DNA of 5,338 nucleotides from Spirochaeta sp. UBA2779 (GTDB taxonomy: Bacteria > Spirochaetota > Spirochaetia > DSM-2461), in NCBI GenBank assembly GCA_002352375.1, contig DEIH01000107.1:1-5338 (forward strand), read 5' to 3'. Positions 1-5,338 of this stretch are shown piece after piece. Made by a program: the position numbers and the translations under genes. How positions within the stretch are numbered: position 1 is the stretch's first letter; the number at the start of each line of letters is the position of its first letter. The notes under the pieces are model-generated. The model did not search any database, was not told where the DNA came from, and worked only from the letters and a program-made list of their open reading frames with translations.

Positions 1-1
1 C

Positions 2-385
2 GGTATCGCCTTAAATTACTCCGCTCTAATAATCTCCGAGGAGATCGACCTTGGTTTCTGGGACGGCAGGAATCATACGATCCCGAAAGGTGCACTTCAT
101 TTTACTCAAATAGAAGCCGGTGTTAAATATCGAGCTGTCATCAGCAGTGTCTGGAGCGTCGAACCAGGGCTGTATTTCGGTTACTGCCATACGTTTTCCT
201 CAAGTGAAGATGCAATCAACAACGGATTTACTATTAACCTGAGTACAGAGTTCCAGCGCCGCTATAAACGCTTTCACCTCGTATACACTCTGGGAGCTAT
301 GGCCCAACTTGCCGGAGGTGTGAATAACCTTGCCTATATTCGGTCTTACCCGGTTGTCTATCTTGCAGCTGGAATAGGAATATAG
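2..385 (+). CDS. C-terminal part of a probable outer-membrane beta-barrel protein (5' end outside window)
   Basis: An open frame of 127 codons runs from the window edge to TAG at 383-385. Its start lies upstream, so its full size is unknown. The protein has short alternating stretches of hydrophobic and polar residues separated by polar turns, for example GVKYRAVISSVWSVEPGLYFGY, then FTINLSTEFQRR, FHLVYTLGAMAQL and a last strand VVYLAAGIGI. This pattern is typical of amphipathic strands of an outer-membrane barrel, with the final strand at the extreme C-terminus. The last residue is Ile, not the Phe common in proteobacterial barrels. There is no catalytic motif I can name. A PagL-like or other small OmpA-type barrel is possible but not shown. 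The gene is co-directional with the downstream operon but separated from it by 279 bases and a likely promoter, so it is probably a separate transcription unit. Confidence 0.6.
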   Translation, partial: GIALNYSALIISEEIDLGFWDGRNHTIPKGALHFTQIEAGVKYRAVISSVWSVEPGLYFGYCHTFSSSEDAINNGFTINLSTEFQRRYKRFHLVYTLGAMAQLAGGVNNLAYIRSYPVVYLAAGIGI

Positions 386-416
386 AATGTAGAAGTTGAC
401 CTCCTGTGCATTCATC

Positions 417-437
417 GCTCACTTGGTAGCTTTTTTT
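417..437 (+). terminator. Weak candidate intrinsic terminator after the barrel gene
   Basis: A short imperfect stem (GCT-AC pairing with GT-AGC, one bulged C at 420, three-base loop) ends at 430 and is followed at once by seven T residues (431-437). It sits 31 bases after the stop codon of the upstream gene, where a terminator would be expected. The stem has only five pairs, so it may be weak or fortuitous. Confidence 0.3.
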
Positions 438-447
438 CGTTATGTGG

Positions 448-464
448 GATTAACACTTTTAATC
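448..464. promoter_or_regulatory. AT-rich inverted repeat, possible operator
   Basis: GATTAA (448-453) and TTAATC (459-464) form a perfect 6-bp dyad around a 5-base spacer. It lies about 80 bases upstream of the predicted -35 box of deoA and has no T-run, so it is not a terminator. It could bind a dimeric regulator, but a 6-bp AT-rich dyad can also arise by chance. The rest of the 386-540 interval shows no gene or RNA I can support. Confidence 0.2.
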
Positions 465-542
465 GTTAGGAGAAAGTTACCGGACTGGGAATGTTAATAA
501 ATCCGCAGATTCTTTTTTGAGTGGTGTCGGTTTGAAGGCGAT

Positions 543-571
543 TTCAAAGATTACGGGTAACGTGCTATCCT
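543..571 (+). promoter_or_regulatory. Predicted sigma70-type promoter with extended -10 for the deoA operon
   Basis: The -35 box is TTCAAA (543-548), four of six matches to TTGACA. After a 17-base spacer comes TATCCT (566-571), four of six matches to TATAAT, preceded by TG at 563-564, which gives an extended -10 (TGCTATCCT). Transcription would start near 578 and leave a leader of about 87 bases before the deoA ATG. This is the best promoter-like match in the intergenic region. It is predicted from sequence only. Confidence 0.5.
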
Positions 572-606
572 CAGGGCGGGAGAGGTCATTTTAAATCAAT
601 CAATCC

Positions 607-625
607 TGCACCCTGAAGGGGTGCA
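607..625 (+). promoter_or_regulatory. Leader hairpin upstream of deoA
   Basis: TGCACCC (607-613) pairs perfectly with GGGTGCA (619-625) around a 5-base TGAAG loop. It lies inside the predicted deoA leader, about 30 bases before the ribosome binding site. It is not followed by a T-run, so it is not an intrinsic terminator. It could be an mRNA-stabilising 5' hairpin, an attenuation element or a protein-binding dyad. I do not recognise a known riboswitch class around it. Confidence 0.4.
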
Positions 626-653
626 ATACGTTAGACTGGAGTCGTGGCCGTTG

Positions 654-660
654 AAGGAGG
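654..660 (+). promoter_or_regulatory. Ribosome binding site that sets the deoA start
   Basis: AAGGAGG ends four bases before the ATG at 665. An in-frame GTG at 644 lies upstream of this site and would place the Shine-Dalgarno inside the coding region. The ATG at 665 is therefore the better start, and the protein it gives (MSELLRTVDII) begins as thymidine phosphorylases usually do. Confidence 0.75.
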
Positions 661-664
661 CTTT

Positions 665-1990
665 ATGAGTGAGTTGTTAAGAACCGTTGATATCATTGCT
701 GCCAAGAGGGATTCAATACCTCTGAGTAATGCACAGATTTCCACCTTTATTAAAGGATACGCCGATGGCAGTATCCCCGACTATCAGGCTGCCGCCTGGT
801 GTATGGCTACCTTTTTAAACGGCATGAGTCCTGAAGAAACAGGTTACCTTACCCGGGCTATGATCGACTCCGGCGAAGTGATTAATCTCTCGGGTGTGAA
901 AGGACCCTTTGTCGACAAGCATTCCACCGGCGGGGTGGGGGATAAAATATCACTGATTCTAGCTCCTATCGCAGCAGCCTGCGGGGTGAGAGTTCCCATG
1001 ATGAGCGGCCGTGCCCTGGGACATACCGGGGGAACCCTGGACAAGCTGGATTCCATTCCCGGGTATACCACCGCTTTAACTCCGGCGAAGTTCCGGGATG
1101 GTGTCGGTACAGTGGGTTTTGCCATGACGGGGCAGAGTGAAAAAGTGGTTCCCGCCGATCGGAAGATGTACGCCCTGCGGGATGTGATTGCCACGGTGGA
1201 GTCAATTCCCCTGATTACCGCCAGTATACTTTCAAAAAAATTCGCCGAAGGGTCTGATGCTCTGGTGATGGATGTGAAATGCGGGAAAGGCGCCTTTATG
1301 AAAACTCCTGCGGATGCCCGGGCCCTGGCCGAATCCCTGGTACGCACCGGGGAGAGTCTGGACCGCCGGGTGATTGCGGTTCTCACCGATATGTCCGAAC
1401 CTCTGGGACGTATGGTGGGCAACTTCCTTGAGGTGGAGGAATCCATCGACTGCCTGAGGGGTGAGGGACCTGCAGATGTGATGGAAGTCACCTATCGGCT
1501 GACAGCGTGGATGTTGGTGGCCTCGGGAATCTCAAAGGATGTAAACGAGGCAGAAGAACGCTGCCGTGGAGCGGTGGCTGACGGTTCGGCCATGGATAAG
1601 TTTCGGGCCAATGTCGAGTATCAGGGTGGCATCCTCAGCGAGCTGGATGCTATGAACGGTACTGCCCGGGCAAGGTTCTCCCGGGAAATTAAAGCTGAGT
1701 CGGCAGGATTTGTTTCTGAAATTGATGCCTTTGCGGTAGGTATGGCTGGAGTTGCTCTTGGGGTGGGCCGGGATACCGCTGCCGATTTGGTGGAGGCCAT
1801 GGCTGGGATAGAACTTTTGAGGAAAACCGGAGAATCCGTTGTTACAGGTGATGTACTGATGAGAGTATGGGCCGAGGATGAGGCAAAACTTGAGGCGGGT
1901 GTTCAAAGGCTGGATGGTTCTGTGAGTGTGAACTGTAATGCTCCTGCTGAACGGGGAACCCTGATTCTTGAGGAGATTGCACCGGAATGA
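665..1990 (+). CDS. deoA: Thymidine phosphorylase (pyrimidine-nucleoside phosphorylase family)
   Basis: This enzyme reversibly cleaves thymidine with phosphate to thymine and 2-deoxyribose-1-phosphate in the cytoplasm, for pyrimidine deoxynucleoside salvage. At 441 residues it matches the family (about 430-440). The N-terminal helical domain (about 1-65) is followed by the phosphate-binding KHSTGGVGD at 85-93 and the family signature SGRALGHTGGTLDKLD at 114-129. The pyrimidine-contacting Arg172, Ser187 and Lys191 fall where E. coli DeoA has Arg171, Ser186 and Lys190. The C-terminal alpha/beta domain is complete (about 350-441). Met112, two residues before the SGR motif, matches E. coli-type thymidine phosphorylase; as I recall, broad-specificity bacillary PyNP has Lys there, so thymidine preference is inferred. 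It is too short for archaeal-type AMP phosphorylase. It is the first gene of an apparent operon, and its TGA overlaps the recJ ATG by four bases (ATGA). Confidence 0.95.
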   Translation: MSELLRTVDIIAAKRDSIPLSNAQISTFIKGYADGSIPDYQAAAWCMATFLNGMSPEETGYLTRAMIDSGEVINLSGVKGPFVDKHSTGGVGDKISLILAPIAAACGVRVPMMSGRALGHTGGTLDKLDSIPGYTTALTPAKFRDGVGTVGFAMTGQSEKVVPADRKMYALRDVIATVESIPLITASILSKKFAEGSDALVMDVKCGKGAFMKTPADARALAESLVRTGESLDRRVIAVLTDMSEPLGRMVGNFLEVEESIDCLRGEGPADVMEVTYRLTAWMLVASGISKDVNEAEERCRGAVADGSAMDKFRANVEYQGGILSELDAMNGTARARFSREIKAESAGFVSEIDAFAVGMAGVALGVGRDTAADLVEAMAGIELLRKTGESVVTGDVLMRVWAEDEAKLEAGVQRLDGSVSVNCNAPAERGTLILEEIAPE

Positions 1991-4128
1991 AGTGGGTGAA
2001 ACCGCCGATAGAGGGTGATAAGGTACGGACCCTGGCGGCGTCCCACAATCTGGATTTATTAACAGCTTCGATTCTCACCCGTCGCGAGATGGGAGCGCCG
2101 GGACAGATGGCGTTCTTTCTTGAAGAAGATGAACGTTTTCTTCATAACCCCTATATCTTCCCTGATATGGAAAAGGCGGTAGAGCGTGTTCTTGCTGCAG
2201 CGGAAGAGGGGGAGAAGGTTCTCATCTGCGGCGATAAAGATGCTGATGGTATCACGGGTACAGTTCTGATGGTGGAAACCCTCCGGATGTTGGGCCTTAA
2301 CCCCGAGTGGCGGGTACCCCTGGGGGATGAAGATTACGGTCTGAACCCGCAGGTGCTTGTCGAAAAGGCGGCAGAGGATGTAACTCTGGTTATCACCGTG
2401 GACTGCGGGGTTACCGACTTTCCGGAAATCAAACTGGCGGGGGAACTGGGGATGGATGTCCTGGTTTTCGATCATCACATGCCCCGGGAGAATGAACTTC
2501 CCGATGCCTATGCCATTATCAATCCTAAAATACCGGATTCTTACCCTTTTACCGGACTTTGCGCTGTGGCGGTGGTGTCCAAGTTTCAATGGGCGCTGTC
2601 TCTGGCGGGTACTGAAATCTGGGGAGGCGAATACTGTCTCGTTCAGGCTGAGATGGACGGTGACAAGTTGACTTTGGAAGCCCTTAGAATGCGGAATCTA
2701 TTGGAAACCGGACGTATCTCAGTTAGCTCTGAAGGTGATGAGACAGACCGTAACCGCTTTTTGCAGTTTATTCAGGGGCAGCCGCTCTATGCATACGACA
2801 TCGCCGGGCAGGTACCTCTGATATCGTCGTTTTTCGGCGGGGCTGATGTTCATGTGGTGGATGCGGCGACAGAAATTGCCAAAGCTTTCCCCGGGCTTCG
2901 GGGACGCTCTCTGGAAGATCTGGAAAAGGGCAGCCGGCTGGCTCGGTATTTTCCGGAGAATGCAGGCGCTCTTACTACCCTGCGGAATTTGATGATTACC
3001 CTGCATACCAGGGCTGTATCAGGGGCTTTTGACTCCTGGAGGCGGGGTTTAGATCTGGTGGCACTGGGTACCCTGGCGGACCTGATGCCGTTGAAAGATG
3101 AGAACCGCATCATGGTGAGGATGGGTCTTAATCGTCTGAATGTCAGTGATTCTCTCAAAGAACGCCGGGCCGCTTTACGGGAACTGCTTATCCGTCAGCG
3201 CCTTCATGAGGGGAGAATAGGAACTACTGAAATCGCCTGGCAGCTTTGCCCCCTGATTAACGCATCCGGGCGCATGGGCCGGGCGGATGTAGGGGTGAAG
3301 CTGTTCCTGGAAACCGATCAGGCCCGTATCGCTTCTTTGGCCGATGAGCTTGTCAAACTGAATAAAAAACGCCGGGCTCTGGGTGAAGAGTACTGGGAGA
3401 AAATCAGACCCGGGGCTTACAACTCTAAAGAGGAGCTGGGGGGGCGAATGGTGATTGCTGCAGATGAAGGGGTTCCCCGGGGTATCACCGGGATTCTGGC
3501 TACCCGTCTGCAGAAAACCATGGATGCCGCAGCTGTTGTTATTTCGGTTAAGGGCAAGAGTGCCTCCGGATCTATACGCTGCGATTCCGGGATGAATGCA
3601 CTGGGTTGGCTGGAGGCTATGGCACCGATTCTTGATGACTTCGGAGGGCATCCCCAGGCCGGCGGTTTTCGTATTTCCAGCGGGAATATAGAAAATCTGA
3701 AAAAACAGACAATGAAATGGCTGGAGAAAATATCCCATGCTCCAGCTGAACCGGAGATACTTTCAGTTGATGCCGAGCTGTCTCATAAAGAGATAACCCG
3801 GCTTGGGCATGAAGGTTTTGAAGCCTTGCTTGAGCGCCTGGAACCTTACGGTGAGGGTTTCAAACCGTTAACATTTCTTACCCGGTCGGTGAAAATTTAC
3901 CAGGCCGACCTGGTGGGAAAACCGAAAAACAACCATTTGAAACTTCTGGTATCCCTGGGGTCCAACCGCTGGCCCGCTTTGTGGTGGGATGGAGCCGAGA
4001 GATATGGTACCATCATAAGAAAGAACGCTGAAGTGGATCTGGTTTATCGTGTAGACCGCGATCCCTGGCGAGGCCCCGATGCCCGCCGACTGACCGTTCT
4101 GGAGGCAAGCCCTTGCGGTTCAAAGTAA
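1987..4128 (+). CDS. recJ: Single-stranded-DNA-specific exonuclease RecJ with a large internal insertion
   Basis: RecJ degrades single-stranded DNA 5' to 3' in recombination, mismatch repair and processing of stalled forks. The 713-residue protein shows the DHH motifs in order: GDKDADGITGT (82-92, catalytic Asp83/85/87), VDCG (138-141), DHH (162-164) and LDLVALGTLADLMPL (355-369, Asp365). PLINASGRMG (422-431) follows. The DHHA1 domain (about 485-580) has RGITGILATRL (498-508) and GGHPQAGGF (553-561). The C-terminal OB-type domain (about 590-710) has LEPYGEGF (618-625) and HLKLL (650-654). All catalytic residues seem present, so it should be active. E. coli RecJ has 577 residues. Here the stretch between VAVVSKF (194-200) and LDLVALGT (355-362) is about 155 residues, against a few tens in that enzyme. 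The start overlaps deoA; AGGAG at 1971-1975 lies 11 bases upstream, which suggests translational coupling. In motif I, Lys84 replaces the usual Tyr or Phe. Confidence 0.93.
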   Translation: MKWVKPPIEGDKVRTLAASHNLDLLTASILTRREMGAPGQMAFFLEEDERFLHNPYIFPDMEKAVERVLAAAEEGEKVLICGDKDADGITGTVLMVETLRMLGLNPEWRVPLGDEDYGLNPQVLVEKAAEDVTLVITVDCGVTDFPEIKLAGELGMDVLVFDHHMPRENELPDAYAIINPKIPDSYPFTGLCAVAVVSKFQWALSLAGTEIWGGEYCLVQAEMDGDKLTLEALRMRNLLETGRISVSSEGDETDRNRFLQFIQGQPLYAYDIAGQVPLISSFFGGADVHVVDAATEIAKAFPGLRGRSLEDLEKGSRLARYFPENAGALTTLRNLMITLHTRAVSGAFDSWRRGLDLVALGTLADLMPLKDENRIMVRMGLNRLNVSDSLKERRAALRELLIRQRLHEGRIGTTEIAWQLCPLINASGRMGRADVGVKLFLETDQARIASLADELVKLNKKRRALGEEYWEKIRPGAYNSKEELGGRMVIAADEGVPRGITGILATRLQKTMDAAAVVISVKGKSASGSIRCDSGMNALGWLEAMAPILDDFGGHPQAGGFRISSGNIENLKKQTMKWLEKISHAPAEPEILSVDAELSHKEITRLGHEGFEALLERLEPYGEGFKPLTFLTRSVKIYQADLVGKPKNNHLKLLVSLGSNRWPALWWDGAERYGTIIRKNAEVDLVYRVDRDPWRGPDARRLTVLEASPCGSK
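2599..3021 (+). other. RecJ internal insertion resembling a degenerate DnaQ-like exonuclease domain
   Basis: RecJ residues about 205-345 have no counterpart in the short linker of E. coli-type RecJ. Read against DEDD exonucleases (DnaQ, RNase T), the order of motifs fits. QAEMDG (220-225) stands in the place of the Exo I D-x-E-T-T-G. FLQFI then LYAYDIAGQVPLI (267-279) stands in the place of F-x-x-F then L-V-A-H-N-x-x-F-D-x-x-F-L. DAATEIAKAFPGL (292-304) and SLEDL (308-312) match the D-T-x-x-L-A-R...P-G-L and S-L-x-x-L segments after Exo II. AGALTTL (326-332) fits the Exo III H-x-A-x-x-D-A. The Exo I Asp (Gln220), Exo II Asp (Gln275), and Exo III His and Asp (Ala326, Thr331) are replaced. The fold appears kept and the catalysis lost. 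This alignment is by eye and is inference. Confidence 0.5.
4101..4105 (+). promoter_or_regulatory. Candidate ribosome binding site for an upstream TTG start of the M23 gene
   Basis: GGAGG lies within the last codons of recJ, seven bases before an in-frame TTG at 4113-4115. The alternative ATG at 4137 has only a weak site (AAGAG near 4127-4131). If TTG is used, the peptidase gains eight residues (MRFKVRDR) and overlaps recJ by 16 bases. GGAGG also encodes part of Leu-Glu-Ala in recJ, so it may be coincidental. Confidence 0.4.
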
Positions 4129-4136
4129 GAGACAGG

Positions 4137-5078
4137 ATGAAGCAACCGGGAAATATTCTTTTTATAAGTACTTGTTTTATACTTACTGCAGCGGGAATTC
4201 TTTCAGCGGCAGAACCTGTGATAATCGCTGACGATTATGTCCAGCCCGGGGCTGTTCTTCAGATCCTTATCCCCGGAGGTCATCTGAATAATGTCTCTCT
4301 CTCAATTGAAAATTCGCGAAAAGAATCCCTGAGCCGCAATCAGGGATTTCTCTGGACGGCAGCTTCCGGGGAATCTGTTTCTGTTGTCCTCCTGGGAATT
4401 CCCTCGACAATAACACCCGGCCGATACACCCTGGTGATGAATGCAGACCAGGGGAGAGCTCAATGGCATCTGGAAAAAGCGGTAACGGTAACAGAACACC
4501 TGTTTCCCGAGCAGGTTATCAACCTTGATGAGAAGATGAATGCTCTTTATAACGATGATTCCGAGCGTAAAAAAAGTGAGGCCAGGAGACTTTGGGCCAT
4601 ATTAACATCTTTTGATAAAAACGCGATATTTCAAACCGGTTTATTCACACCGCCTCTGGATGAGGGGGTTCCCACCGCAGAGTTCGGTGACAGACGGAGA
4701 TATCATCGACCCGACGGGAGTGAATCTTCTTCTGTGCATTTCGGACTGGATTTGTGGTCCGAGCCCGGTACTCCTGTGAAAGCGGCCGGCAGGGGAAGGG
4801 TTGTTCTGGCAACAGAGAGGTTTTTGACGGGGAATACTGTAATTATTGAACACCTTCCCGGAGTGTATTCCCTGTATTATCACATGGACTCTCTGGAAGT
4901 TAGGGAGGGTGAGATGGTAAATCAGGGCGTTGTTATCGGCTCAGTGGGAGAGACTGGTTTTGCTACAGGGGCTCATCTCCACTGGGAACTCCGGGTGGGA
5001 GCTACTCCTGTTAACCCTTCACAGTTCCTCTCCTCACCCCTTCTTGACACGAATCGGATTATGGGTAGGATAGAGTAG
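4137..5078 (+). CDS. Secreted M23 (LytM-type) zinc metallopeptidase
   Basis: This is a probable peptidoglycan endopeptidase acting outside the cytoplasmic membrane. From the ATG at 4137 the protein has 313 residues. A Sec signal peptide covers 1-25: Lys2, a hydrophobic core ILFISTCFILTAAGIL, and a likely signal peptidase I cut after SAA (23-25). There is no proper lipobox. Residues about 30-120 look like a beta-rich Ig-type N-terminal domain with the GIPSTITPGRYTL segment common in this family. The catalytic domain (about 180-295) has all metal and catalytic residues: HFGLD (His201, Asp205), YYHM (His249) and HLHWE (His280, His282), with the usual GTPV (211-214) and GETGFATGAHLH. It should therefore be active, unlike degenerate LytM factors such as EnvC or NlpD. 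The gene starts eight bases after the recJ stop. An in-frame TTG at 4113 with a better Shine-Dalgarno is an alternative start. Its role could be septal or growth-related wall remodelling; the sequence does not decide. Confidence 0.9.
   Translation: MKQPGNILFISTCFILTAAGILSAAEPVIIADDYVQPGAVLQILIPGGHLNNVSLSIENSRKESLSRNQGFLWTAASGESVSVVLLGIPSTITPGRYTLVMNADQGRAQWHLEKAVTVTEHLFPEQVINLDEKMNALYNDDSERKKSEARRLWAILTSFDKNAIFQTGLFTPPLDEGVPTAEFGDRRRYHRPDGSESSSVHFGLDLWSEPGTPVKAAGRGRVVLATERFLTGNTVIIEHLPGVYSLYYHMDSLEVREGEMVNQGVVIGSVGETGFATGAHLHWELRVGATPVNPSQFLSSPLLDTNRIMGRIE
5044..5071 (+). promoter_or_regulatory. Predicted sigma70 promoter for rpsU inside the end of the M23 gene
   Basis: A perfect -35 box TTGACA (5044-5049) is followed after 16 bases by TAGGAT (5066-5071), four of six matches to TATAAT. 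Transcription would begin near 5078, at the stop codon of the peptidase gene, and give a leader of about 59 bases. No terminator stem lies between the two genes: the TTTTT at 5081-5085 has no stem before it. rpsU could therefore be served both by read-through and by this promoter. Confidence 0.5.
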
Positions 5079-5121
5079 CATTTTTCAGTACCGGAAACGT
5101 TAACTGTAATCAATATGCAAA

Positions 5122-5131
5122 GGGAGGTGAT
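5122..5131 (+). promoter_or_regulatory. Very strong Shine-Dalgarno that sets an ATC start for rpsU
   Basis: GGGAGGTGAT is close to a full complement of the 16S rRNA 3' end. GGAGG ends at 5127, nine bases before the ATC at 5137. The in-frame codon just before that ATC is TAA (5134-5136), so initiation cannot be further upstream in this frame. Confidence 0.8.
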
Positions 5132-5136
5132 TCTAA

Positions 5137-5338
5137 ATCGCCTACATTCGTATCAGTGAAGATGAACCCCTTGAAAAAGCTATCAAGCGCTTCAAGCGCA
5201 TGGTGGAGAAAGAGGGTATTATCCGGGAATACAAGCGGCGGGAGTACTTTGAGAAACCTTCCACCATTAAAAACCGGAAGAAAAAAGCTCTTGTGCGTAA
5301 GCAAATGAAGAAAATACGCAAAGCTCAGAGTCAGAACC
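5137..5338 (+). CDS. rpsU: 30S ribosomal protein S21, apparent ATC start, 3' end cut by window
   Basis: S21 is a small basic protein of the 30S subunit, near the anti-Shine-Dalgarno end of 16S rRNA, that helps initiation. The frame from 5137 gives 67 residues without a stop before the window ends; S21 proteins are usually about 58-71 residues, so little is missing. The match is clear: YIRISEDEPLEKAIKRFKR, then EKEGIIREYKRREYFEKPS, then a Lys/Arg-rich tail (KNRKKKALVRKQMKKIRK). E. coli S21 has the parallel pieces VRENEPFDVALRRFKR and RRREFYEKPT. The first codon is ATC where MAYIRIS would be expected, and an in-frame TAA directly precedes it. The next in-frame ATG (5200) is codon 22, which would remove the conserved N-terminal third. 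The real start is therefore ATC, or the assembled base differs from ATG. A strong Shine-Dalgarno and its own predicted promoter lie just upstream. Confidence 0.93.
   Translation, partial: MAYIRISEDEPLEKAIKRFKRMVEKEGIIREYKRREYFEKPSTIKNRKKKALVRKQMKKIRKAQSQN

Noticed and set aside
200..415. Antisense open frame (71 codons) over the barrel gene and intergenic start
   Set aside because: No Shine-Dalgarno-led start of note and no recognisable protein. The + strand frame runs from the edge and has barrel-like strands.
396..424. TTGACC at 396-401 as a -35 box
   Set aside because: No acceptable -10 at 16-18 bases downstream (TCACTT or similar).
450..478. TTAACA at 450-455 as a -35 box
   Set aside because: The matching -10 position reads AAAGTT, which is not a -10.
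500..518. AATC/GATT stem followed by a T6 run as a terminator
   Set aside because: Only four AT-rich pairs and a C between stem and T-run; too weak to call.
491..520. Nine-codon ORF after AGGAG in the intergenic region
   Set aside because: It is too short to support, and the AGGAG (469-473) is 17 bases from the ATG.
844..1491. Long antisense open frame (215 codons) opposite deoA
   Set aside because: It lies wholly inside deoA on the other strand, its protein is Ser/Arg/Pro-rich with no recognisable motif, and deoA is unmistakable. It is a shadow of biased codon use.
3175..3738. Antisense open frame (187 codons) opposite recJ
   Set aside because: It sits opposite the conserved DHHA1 region of recJ and gives a low-complexity protein without family features.
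5115..5159. Small ORF from ATG 5115 overlapping the rpsU start in another frame
   Set aside because: It contains the rpsU Shine-Dalgarno, has no ribosome site of its own and encodes only 14 residues. Chance is more likely than a regulatory leader peptide.

Overview
The window looks like a piece of a bacterial chromosome, most likely from a spirochaete of the Spirochaetaceae type. I infer this from the flavour of the proteins (a RecJ with a large internal insertion, a lysine-rich S21, an outer-membrane-like barrel) and not from any diagnostic marker. All convincing genes lie on the + strand and use clear Shine-Dalgarno sites. Nothing points to a mobile element, a CRISPR array, a tRNA or an rRNA.

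Layout. Positions 2-385 hold the C-terminal part of a probable outer-membrane beta-barrel protein whose start lies outside the window. Positions 386-664 are a 279-base intergenic region with a weak terminator-like site, an AT-rich dyad, a good extended -10 promoter and a 7-bp leader hairpin. Then come three tightly packed genes: thymidine phosphorylase (deoA, 665-1990), the single-strand DNA exonuclease recJ (1987-4128, sharing ATGA with deoA), and a secreted M23 zinc peptidase (from 4137, or from a TTG at 4113, to 5078). A probable promoter lies in the last codons of the peptidase gene. It is followed by rpsU (ribosomal protein S21, 5137 to the window end), which runs off the edge close to its expected C-terminus.

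How they fit together. deoA, recJ and the M23 gene are probably one transcript from the promoter near 543-571, with translational coupling at the deoA/recJ overlap. The products work in separate processes: thymidine salvage in the cytoplasm, DNA repair and recombination in the cytoplasm, and peptidoglycan cleavage in the envelope. RecJ releases 5'-deoxynucleotides and DeoA handles deoxynucleosides, so a nucleotide-recycling link is possible but is only inference. rpsU probably also has its own promoter.

Two points stand out. First, the rpsU reading frame has no ATG, GTG or TTG where the protein must start: an ATC codon sits there, 9 bases after GGAGG and directly after an in-frame TAA. Second, RecJ has about 120-140 extra residues inside its DHH domain. 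They read like a DnaQ/RNase T-type exonuclease fold whose catalytic acidic residues have mostly been lost, which would make it a pseudo-exonuclease module built into an apparently active RecJ.
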